From positions 124,001 to 188,000 of the forward strand of contig JAANDG010000169.1 in NCBI GenBank assembly GCA_036852015.1: a stretch of 64,000 bases of DNA. Reading direction: 5' to 3'. This DNA is from Pelodera strongyloides (taxonomy: Eukaryota; Nematoda; Chromadorea; Rhabditida; Rhabditidae). Position 1 is the first letter of the stretch, and each line of letters starts with the position of its first letter. A model generated the notes under the pieces. The model ran no database searches. It was not told the origin of the DNA and worked only from the letters and a program-made list of their open reading frames with translations. This document shows, piece after piece, positions 36,570 to 48,500 of this stretch. Both the position numbers and the translations under genes were made by a program.

Positions 36570-39500
36570 ATGGATATCTCTCGGCTAGCTAAATCTGCGC
36601 CCTCTGCATGCAAGGCTTCTTCTGTAACCGACGTAAGAGCTCAGAAAAGCAAGAGCTTCGACCAAATTGAATTCACCTAAATTACCCCAAAAGCTGAAAT
36701 ATCCCAATAGTACAATTTTATTACCTTTAATGATTGCCTATCCGCAGAATCCACCATTTCTACGTCGAAATATCTACAACGTGAGTTGATTCCCACTTTA
36801 AAGCGAAATACCGGCCCGTTTTTCGAAATACATCGAGTAGCCCAGCATTCCTATGTAGCTTATGCAAATGGGCATAAATTAGAATAAAAAATCGAGCTAA
36901 ATTCGAGCAAATTAGCATAGATACGTAAGAATTCAGTTATCGACTATGCGTTTCAAAATCCTGCGGGCTTTTCGCTCTAAATTAATATAATCAATCTGCG
37001 CACTCTTCCATACTATTGTATTAAACAAACAATAATATAAAGATATATTGTAAACCATAAAGCAAAATAAATTTGAAATATAATAGTGAAAAGTTTCATA
37101 AAAAATAATTAGTGTGAAAGTGAAGAATGTATAATTGATTATAAGTACCGTGTCAAACACGGACCTCGTTTCGACCCCCTGTCGCAGACGAGGATTTTTG
37201 ATCAGGGCGGGGGTGCTCGTCAGTGCGACACCCTGATCAAAAGGTGATAATAAAAAAATAAATTAGTAAAATTTGACGAACTGTGGTAAACCAAGAATGG
37301 AAAGAGGTGATTGTATGAGTAGTAAAGGTGCTATACATATCTAGGGTAATGTACTATCATGCGATGCGCTGCGTCGCGTTAACAGTGACCTTCCTTATGA
37401 TTAGGATGCCATGGGTATGCGTGCATGTCCCTTATGCTTATGGGGAAGAATTGATTGCCAAATTAGACCGCACCCATTCAGAGAGAGATTTAGAGGAAGA
37501 CCTGTATTTGTGCGGTATAATGGGATAAACATTAAAACTCTTTATGTACATGTTGATAACAACATCATTTGGGTAGCCGTTCTTAATCAGTTTATCATAA
37601 AATTCAATAATTTTAGATTTAAAAAGGGATAAGGTCGATGTACAACGGCTAATTCGTAGAGTTTCGCCGATTATGCAATTGTGCCTAATTGAAATGGAAA
37701 GTTTTGTATCATATATTGGAAACCTATTTACTTCAAACGAATAGTCATCTGTTTTATTGTATAGGTTTATTATCCAGTTCTGTTGCTTGTTAAGGTGCAA
37801 GTCAAGAAATGCTGCTTCTTTATCTGCTTGATTAGCCTGTTCCAAAGTTAAACAGTTAGGGTATATTTCTTGTAGTTTAACTGGTATGTTGTGATGAGTA
37901 TACATGATTAAAATGTCATCCATATACCGATAAATTTTGGCATTACGGCTTAAATACATATTAGCAGAATTTTTAAGGTACTTGAATTCTAGCATTGAAA
38001 GTGTTAGGTCTGCAAGTAAAGGTGACGCATTTCCACCTTGTGGAACGCCTTTTATTTGATGAAAAACAATGTTTTTGAATATGAGAAAGCTATTTTTAAT
38101 CAAATAAGAGATTATCTGTTTTATTTCTAGTTTAGAATAAGTGTTATTTGTTGCTTTATCCGTATAATAGCAAGCTTTATAACCAACATTGAGAAACTCA
38201 CGCCCCGAGTTTTTAAAGCAAATATCTATCAGTTCGAAAATATTAGTAATAATAGTCGCATGTGGGAGATTTGTGAAAAGACTGGCAAAATCAAAGGTCT
38301 TTACCTTATCGTACTTGTTGATTTCAGATCCATTAGTGATAATTAGTGAGTTGTCAATAGAAAAGTGAGTGTATGTGTTTGATGACCAATTGCAAGAAGC
38401 GTTACAATAGTTTTTAAAATGAGATTTTAGATGTTTTAGTACTTTTTGAATTAGAATCGATAATTGCTTCAAACTACTGTGCTTAGCAGCAGTAATAAAC
38501 CTCATTTTTATGATTTCCTTATGCAATTTTGGAATTGCGTAAATATTAGGGAGAAGCAAGTCTTCATCCTCTACTTTAGTTTTAAACAAGGATGAAAACG
38601 CCTTGTGATCATTTATAATGGTGCCTATGGATCGTGTATTATAAGGGGAATACGTATCATTACCAATAGTGGTGCCATTGATATTTCCTAGTTCTTTGTC
38701 CAAAAACATAATAAAAGTCAATTTTTTGAGCAGAATTTCGTTGGAAACATTAGAAAACGGCTAAAACGGCTTGTATAGTACCTTTCAAAACTACAAATAA
38801 AAGTCAATTTTTTGAGCAGAATTTCGTTGGAAACATTAGAAAACGGCTAAAACGGCTATTAGCACTAAACATGACGATTGTTGAAGAAAAAGTAATGTGT
38901 TTAGTGTTTCGGTTGGCTCACCACATAAACTCACGTTTTTAATTAAATTCATCAGAAAAAGTCCGAAATAATAAAAATGTAATCACAGCGTTAAGATATT
39001 GATTTAGTACGCAAACATCCTGCCCACTCATACAACATTACAAGGCTTCCATATTTACCATGTACACTTTTACAAGATAATACATTCTTTTACAACATAT
39101 TCAGGCTAACATAAATGGAACGCGGCGGCTGTTAAGCTCACTAATTGTGCGCGGAAGCCTTGTCGCGTGGAACTTCAAAATGTTAGGAAAAATTGGCTCA
39201 ATTGCTTTCCTTGTGCACACACTAACATTATTCAATGGGTTGTATTTGTTCCACTAAAATATCCAGCTTCAATAAATTGTTCAGTTTGAAAAAATTGTTA
39301 TGTATCAACATATTAATTATCTTGTGCATATACCAAAAATCAATCCATATAATAATCTTAGCCTACATTGATTTTTCAACTTATTTCTATTACAAATAAT
39401 AAGTGCAAAACGTAACAATTTCACATAACGTAATTAATATAATTCAAAATAAATAGTCGCATGTCTTTCCGATCAATACTTTTTTCAGCGTTCAATGCGC

Positions 39501-42500
39501 ACAGTTATGTTGCCGAATATACCCGATCCAGTCAACGGAATGATCCGGTGAGATAATGAATATGTTGAGATATAAAATACTATAACAAAGGAAATTCGAC
39601 TCAAATTTCAAGACTCATGTTTCTCATTTTTTATGGGAAACTTCTAAAATCGTATAGCATGACTTTACAAGCGGAGCAAGTTATTCGAGAAAAAAGACGT
39701 AGTCTGACCGCGAGAAATGTAACAGTAGTTTTTGACAACCCTATTGTTTTAGTTTCTATATTCTATATTTTTCATGTTTTCAGTACATATGAGAACAGCA
39801 GTCGTACATTCACAAGGCCTTACTCGGCCAAGACTGTATTCTTCTACAAAGATGGAGATGAATACTTCACGGTGAGTCAATTTAAAGCTAAATAAGTTGG
39901 GTATTTATTTGTGACTATTTCATTGTCTCATCTGTATCGCGTCACACTACAAAATCAATCACTCATTGTGTGTTCCTTATGTCCACGGAGGAATACACCA
40001 ATAGAAATAATCTACTGTAAAGCACCAGGCACAGAGGTTTAGGCGTAACCAATTTCAACCATTCTATTATGTGTGAAATATCTAATAAATATCCCTAACC
40101 CCCTTTACGATCCATCTACACACTAATATAAGAAGCCCATGACAGGCAAATTCAATTATAAACGAAATGGCCATAAAATTTACCAATTCGTCAAATTTCG
40201 GGTTAAAAAAAAAACACCACGCTGATAAAGAACAAAACTATGGGATTAATTTCAAAATAAGTAAATTGCCAATTACGCTACTTTAATGTCACGTTCGCTG
40301 CGTTGGTAATATACATTATGCCCGTTTTACAATCTTCATTTAAATCAGCTTACAAATAGAAACAACACACCTTCCATAACATTAAACTGTTATAAAAAAT
40401 CATAATGATTATGATCAAGTTTGTTTGTATTCTCTCTATCTACAAATCAACCAGTACATCTATCCGCTGCCCTGCTACGCAACTAATTCTTTAGAAAAAA
40501 ATACATGGCTCTGTATCTCCGAAAAGTATTACAGTGGTGCTGATAAACACATCTCGTTCAAAAGGTTTTTGAAGGAAACCTGTGCCAGGCGTCAGGCTAG
40601 TTTTATAAAGCTACAGTAATCTTTCAGGGTGTTCGAGTACCAGTCTCAAAGAGTCGGTACCGCACCATCGACAGTCTACTCGACGACCTTAACCAGAACC
40701 TGCAGATGCCGTTCGGAGTCCGACGGTTGACGACTCCAATGGGACGGAATCGCATTGAGAGCATCGACCAACTACAACATCTCGGAAAGTAGGGGTGAAC
40801 ATCAAGCTGACACTAGCACAAAGTCGAACACACTAGTCTTCCAAATGGGCACCTAATACAGATCATTTGGGATTTTTATTCCTCAAGACCTTTGAAAACT
40901 CCCAGTTGCAAGTGTTGCAAGGTTTACCAGAGGGCAAATACAGCTTTACATCACTAACTTGCCGTCCACAATGCAAGATTATTGTTAGTGTGAACGCGCA
41001 CCCTAATACAGCTCACTACTCTTCAAATGCTCAGTCAGTTTAACTGGTAGTATGATGTTCAAAACACAGTTTTCACTCGCGCATACTCGCAGAATAGAAT
41101 ACAACGGTTGGATATTTTGTGGGGAAACTTCCCTCAAGAAGCCGTGCTAACTACCGTATTGCTCAGCCACCGACTCGCAAATAATCTTTTCAGATACGTG
41201 GCTACATCGGGAAAAATGGCTCGCGGGCTGAATCTTTCAGGAGTGGAGAGACTGAAAAAGGCAAGGGAGCAAGCACAAAACGCTTTACGGAGAGAGCGTC
41301 CCGGTGGACAGAGTTACTGGGTAGGCGGGTGTGATCACACCGCACTATCCCCCCACCAAGTACTGTAGTACGTACAGAATACAGTAATAGAGACACTACA
41401 TAGACTATCCTCTACTAGTGTAGTGAAACAACACCGGTCGTTGTGAATATAAAAGATATACGTGCACAGGATAGATAGGGGTCCTCTCAGAATTTCTCCC
41501 TTTACCGCTGCTTTCATAGAATAGCTTGCATTAACGGTGCAATTGCATGTTTTCGCACTGCTTGTGCCGGTTAATAAAGCTACACAAATATGTATAAAAG
41601 TTAAATTTAGATTCCGGCATCGCCGAGCTACAAACAAAAACTTCGCATGTCACGCACACTCGGACTAAATGTAGTTCCGTGCAAACAGGTAAACGATCCT
41701 CGTTTTTATACAAGATCACACGTTGGGGGAGGTAAAGCAGCTAGCCAGTTTAAATGCAGGAATAATGTGTCTAAAATACCAGAGTTGGCTCTCCAGTCCT
41801 TTACTATTACGACAAACCAGTTTAGGTATTCTTCGTGCTCAACGGAAAAACTCAAATGCACCGAAGTGTGCTCAATCCACTCAAATTACCGTCTATGGAA
41901 GCACTGCTTCAGGAGCTCAGCGTTCGATTAGAGGTTGGCCATGTTTGCAGTTTGTATCTAACAAGACACACTATAGTAGAGTAGAGTGTCTGCAGACATC
42001 CTAATTATCATCGAAACGTTTTGCTGACTTGCTAATTTTTGGCACCGCTCCGTAGTTCCGTTGGGCATAGTGTGCACAATAAGAAAAAATGTTTACGAAC
42101 AAAATCAGGATGTCTAACAAACAATCTACTAGAATAACAGTACGTCTACGTCTACGCATTGTTTTCTTAAATATCATGCCTCAATTTATACGCGCGATTG
42201 TCTGGAGCAACGCGAAATTTTCATAATCCCATTAACAACAAAGAAAATTTGTACTCATTATTATTCTAGCTGATTTGTTTTCACGTGAATTTTCCGCACG
42301 ACTATGTTTCTAATCGAAAGTGCAAAAACACAAAGGAGTATAGAATAAATGTACCAGATATGAACTTTTTTATTAGTAGATAGTCGTGTGATACTCAAAT
42401 ACTCATTCCCTACCTCAGGCATATATATCATTGGGACAAACTGACAAATTCAACACTTATTTCTGGTGAAGGGAAGGCCTGATCCTGAGATTCGTTCTCA

Positions 42501-45500
42501 CGCATCTATGTATCGCACTTAACTACTTATAGAATTTTGAGATGTACCAAATTGTTAAAAAAACTCAATAGCTTTCTAAAAAGCAATTAGGGAACTAAGA
42601 AACTGGTTTAAGTTTAAGTGCTAGCCTGGGAGGCCATGCCTTTGTTATTTTTTTTTACCTTGTAAAATTAGTCGCGTGACGTGTGAATGGATATGTAGTC
42701 GCAAGAAAGTCTAACTGACTAATATATTTTCAAGCTACAAAGGGCCTCAGATACATTTTTATCTTACAAAAGAATACAATATGGCGTGATTTCAAACCGA
42801 AATAGCAAACTCTTACTTTTTAGCATCGGGTTTCTAATTACTTTCTTGTTCAACCTAACTATCTCTACACTCTTGCAGTTCCGAAATTTATATATTTTTT
42901 AATATTTGAAACTATGCAAGTATCATAGACTAATTATGCATGCGCCTTCCTGGGTTCTAATTGGAAAAATTATCCTAGTACAAAAAATCGCATTGTTTCA
43001 TCATCATCTCTTATGGATAAATGCTATTGTCTACCCCTGAATGGGCTCTAATGGCAAGTAATATCTCTCCTTCCATAGTTTTACACGTTTTTCTCTTAGA
43101 TACGCTCCCTATAAATCGATCCAAACATTCACTATTAGTGCAGTTTCCACAGTTTCTTAATGTTACAAACCCTAACTTTTTATTAAAGTCCAATCTATAC
43201 CCAATCTACCTCCTCTAACTGTCCTCTCCCACTAGCTCCTCTCTCTCTCATTCTCTCTCTCTGCTACATAAAGGTGCACATCCGCATTTTTTAAATGAAA
43301 AACTACAAAACTGCTGAATGTACTAAGGCAACACTACAATAAGAATAGTAGCCAGTCTAAAACATTCACAACCTCCAATAGAGTCAAAGGGGCACCACTC
43401 AAGCCCGGCAACTCCCTATCCAATAAGAAGGTAAAGTCATGTTATCTCGAGTGACAATACCGAGAAGTAACCCTAATTTCTCATCACCAGTGTCGATCCC
43501 AATGGCAGATGGTTACCAACCTCGAAAGGTAAACTACCAGACCGAATCGCCTGATACCTATCATCACGGCCTGGTTAGAGCATTTCAGGGCCAGCGCAAA
43601 ATCCAATGCCGTTCTAGGCCACGGCAGGCCCGCCCAACTCACAACGCACTTGTCGGCTGGGAATTGTCCAGTGAAAGCATTACTCGTGCAGTCACCGGTG
43701 GGTATCTACAGCCACACGCATCTCAGTCCCAGTGTAACGGCAGGCACTACAATACACCTCCGAACCAGGCGCCTCCCTTCGGCATTTATTTCTGAGCACG
43801 CGTGCGCGGAGTTGGACGGAGCGTGCTGCGGACTAGAAGAGCAGCTTGTATTTTACGAAGGCATAGAAATCAAGAACAGAGCCCGTCTGATGGTACCCCT
43901 GGGATACGGTCCGATAGTTAGCCCTTCTCGGTCGGTAACCTATCTGGCACCAGCACCGGCACTAATGAATCGAAAATTGGTCTATTAGTTCCCAGCCATT
44001 GTCTCCCGAGACGGCACAACATTCCCAAAGTATTCGATTGGGGAGTCGGCGACTTGAGTGCTACCTCACTGACACGATTGACGGTTGCCCATGTGAAGAC
44101 CTAGCCACTTGTCTTACCGTACTGAAGCTATAGTACGCTCGATAGCAATTGATAGTTTTGAAATAATGCGGATATCAACCATTTTATACACACGAATTAC
44201 TGATTATAGATCTTATCCTACTCTCTCACCGATTAGAGTTCTTATTCTACGCTTGACATTGTTTCGTTTTTTCCCCGGTCCTGCGGTGTCTATCACTATC
44301 TCACCCATATGAAACCTAGACGTATAAGTATATCAGCTACCACCACTTGTAAACATTTTCTTCTTGCTATCGTTCACTGTTCACTTCGCTCGCTGTCACT
44401 CTTTCTCCCAAATATCTTGCCATTCTCACGCAATACTATCTCTATATCGAATTTGAACTGCGAAGTGAAAAATTGAGGAGGACAAACATTTGAATCATAT
44501 CTCTATATCGTTCATTACTGAAACCCCCCTTTATGGCACATCCTCATTTGTTTTCTAACCGGCTAAATATTCGAAATTTTCTACATTCGCAAACCCGACT
44601 TACACTTTCAAGCTCTCTCCCGTCATATTTTTCCGAAAGCTATTTTTACTCTAGGGAAAAATTCAAAAAAGGAGACAAAACTTCCATAGGATAGGGTACA
44701 CACACCATTCAAGGCTACTCTCCAAAACTCGGGAAAGTTAACGGGAACATACACCTAGCTTTACGTTTTATTGATGGTGGTGGTAAGGTGTTCTACTTTT
44801 AATTAAGATTGCCTTACTTCCAACTCCTTTGCAAAACATAAAAGGATTGCTGCTAGTAGTTTTACCCCATTTGTTGGTCTAGAAAACGGAATAGATGTGA
44901 CCTTTTTCTTATTTCTCAACATAAATGGGTGTTTTCTATAGCATACACGAACTGATAATACATATTTTCGGAATATTGATGGCCACCAACCCGGAGAGCA
45001 ATTAAGAAGGAAAGTATCATTGTAGAATAAAAGGATGTTACGACTGAATACTTGAATACCGAGAGCTGGAGACTACCTCGCCACTCGCACATTGATGGCA
45101 CCCAAAGCTAAGGAATTAAGCAAAGTAATAAGCGTTGCAGATGAACGATTTCCACTTTTGGCATAAGTCGCACGTTTTGATTGGGTATTTCCAGTATGTT
45201 AATGGTAGTTTTTTGTAAAACATGATGGGAGACTGGGCCCGGGGCCTAATGGGTTTCTTCGCTATTTTAGGTGATACCACAACCACAGCCTCATCCACAA
45301 TAGTTATCAATGCGAATGCGAGTACAAACTTTACGTCATTAATAAAGGAAACTTACCTTTACGTTTATCTCCTGAGGCTATCCCTATTCACTCACTGGAT
45401 GATGAAACTAATCAGACCAACTGCTTTGCAAAATGTAAATGCTAATGACTGCACAAGCCGAAAAGCATAATATGATGAGTACATATACGAAAATAGGAAG

Positions 45501-48500
45501 GAAAGAAGGAAAATAGTTTACAAAAGCTACACTGTAAACAAAGAACATGCATGCAAGCGCATGAGCTCAAGGAGATATAAAACAGAAGAAAAGTAAATAC
45601 GAACAAAGCAAGGAAAATGCTCTTGATACGAGTGCAAGAAAGCACGTGTCAAATAATGACGAAACCAAATTTAGAATGTTCGAGAATTCAGTCGCATGCA
45701 AATTTGGTGTGTTTTGTGTTTTGATCGCAGTCTCGCATGCTAAAATGTGGGGCGTGGCTTGCTAGTCGTAGATAGTGTAGAGTCCAGAGGACAGGCTAGA
45801 CGAACAGACAACGGTGCATTATTGATCGAATGATTTATTAAATGAAAGTACGGGATGATTTACTTGAAATAATTGCTTGTAAGATTGGAAGGTGAAGATG
45901 CGATAAACCACTATACAATTAATAGTTGTTGGTAACACAATGATAGCTGAATATTGCTTTGGTGTATACTTGCAAAAAAATGAACAAATGAATATACAGT
46001 TGGATTGAATAAACAAAAAGTTCTGCTTTCTTTACTGATGAATGATGTTTCCTTAGTTGATTCCTTCTTTTATGTTTTTTGCCCATTAGTTCGAAGCTTC
46101 GACCAGTTCAATACACACATTTTCTTGCCTCGAACGTTTCTTTGGGCAATTCGGAGAAGTTCTAAAAAAGTTAAGTTTGCACTATTTTGCTGCTCATATG
46201 ACTAATATTGTTGATACGCTCTTATATCCCAAGAGACGGTCATATATGGCAAATCATACAAAGGATTAATTTGTATTTTCGCGTGCAAAACAAATACTGT
46301 CTTTGTTCTAATTGAAAGAAAGAAAGCTCCCTTTGTCTGTTTCTTTGAATGTTTTGTCTTAACTCTTATTCAAATTGCTATTACTGGAACGCCACTGATT
46401 GAGTGTAAAATAGACAAATTCGGATTTAGAGATAAAGAACGTGCAAATACAACAATCTTATGAGTTTCACTATACAATTCGCGGTGCACAAGTAACCAAC
46501 AAGTCTGCTTTTTTTAATTGCAAGAATATGTGTATTTTACATTGAGCTCTGTGCGCATTTAATGATTTAATCTTCAAGGAGACTACTGTATTTTCTGGAT
46601 GAAATGAATTACCCATAGTAGCCAAGTTGAATGGCCTCATCTATCCGTTGAAGTATTCCTATTTAATTGTTTGAATATAAAAGTGTGTTGCGTTCATGTT
46701 GGTGTCAAACACCAAAGCAACTCATTTTCCTGTGTGCCAACTCAAACGCGGAGTTCCTAAACTCGCTCACTTTTCAGTGGAATATGCAGACAACTGAGGG
46801 TACTGTATTTCCTATGCAACTCCAATTTTAGGTTGCCGTCGATCAACTCTACGACCAGAACGGTGTCCGGATACGGACCGTCGACGAGATTATGGCCGTC
46901 AGTCCACCAAAGGTAAGAGAACCAGAGAAAAGAGGGAGAAAGAGAGAGAGAGAGAGCGAGCGAGCGAGAGAGAGAGAGAGGCAGAGTACAAATATGGTTT
47001 CAGAAAAGGCAAGAAAGGGAGTTTCTAAGTCATCAATCTGTAAAAGAAATCATCATACATATATCATTTTGTCTGTATTGTCTTGAAAATAGTATCCATA
47101 GGCCTCTATCAAAACTCAAAGTTATGAATTTCTTTTATGCATTAGAACAGATCGTGCACTACACCGAACTGGTTGTTTTCATAGCGTACGTCCGTAGGGG
47201 ATTCTGACTTTCTGACACAACCCTCTTTAGGTATTAAAACACGTCCTCCCACTTACAATTAGCTGACTTAGTCCCTTGTCTTCTCACGAATTGCGCGTCC
47301 GAAACTCATTCGGAGAAAGTTAATTACTCCAACTTTACTTTAGCTAACTTTACCAGGTCATGAATTTTCTTCTTTTCTGCACGTTACCTTAAACCTGAGG
47401 CTAAGTGTTTAGGTATCAGCCTGACCCCAATATAGGTCTAATCCTTATTGTTAGATCGTGTTATCATGCACTCGTTTTCCATTTTCTACGAGAATATATT
47501 ATATTAACTGTTTGTTCAATTAATTTACAGACCCTCTAACCATGTTATCCATATGTACTCCACTGGGTATTCTATGCAGGATTATTTGTTGGTCATTGAA
47601 CTCGAATACATAATAGTTTTCGCTAAAGTTGTAACTAGCTTTCACGAAATGATATCATGTATACTAAACGTATGCAACTTTGACTTTTCACAAGGAATAT
47701 TGAAGGTTTCGCAAATTAATTGGATTTTGTGACTGTGTATGGTAGACCGTGAGAAAGTTATGAGGAGATATAGAGAACAAGAGAAATAGGGAGAGCGAGG
47801 GAAGAGTGGAGAAGGAGAGGAATAGAGAAAAGGAGAGAGAGAATTTCACAGAGACAGAAAGAGTGTGAAGGGGAACAGAATACTTCACTTTTCTTTAAAT
47901 TTCAAATAGAGGCATTTTCTATAAGTACGTCAAATTACTCTGTGATGCTAAACTTTGTCCACATATTGTCTGATTTAGTGTATTCTAAAGTAGGATCTAG
48001 GAACAATGATCCCATGCAAACATTGGTGTGGATTTATAGGATAGGGGACTAGTCTCCCCGCGGTGAAATAATATTTAGACCTAGTTGAATAAAGTCTCTT
48101 ATGAGACTACAGTCTCCTCATTTAATCCCAGCCCTATTCATATTCACCCACTAGTTATTACTCCACTCCACTAATAATATTTACTACAATTTTCTACTCG
48201 AGTCAGATATCCATTTTTTTGTCTGATTTGTATTCGAGTCAATTCGTTTGCAATTACTATAGTAACATACAAATATATAGAAGTTGTTATTTCAAGTTTT
48301 GTGAAACCTTCAGTTTTCCCCGTTATGTTTTGTAATTATCGAAATAAGTAATGGACGAGCTTGTTGCTTTGCCAATAACACATCTTCTCAAGGTTTGTCT
48401 AAATACGAATATACATATGTATATGCAATCACAATTCCTAAATTTTAATTACCTTTTCCACCTTTGAAGTAAAATTACCCACTCATTTGATACAAGTTAA

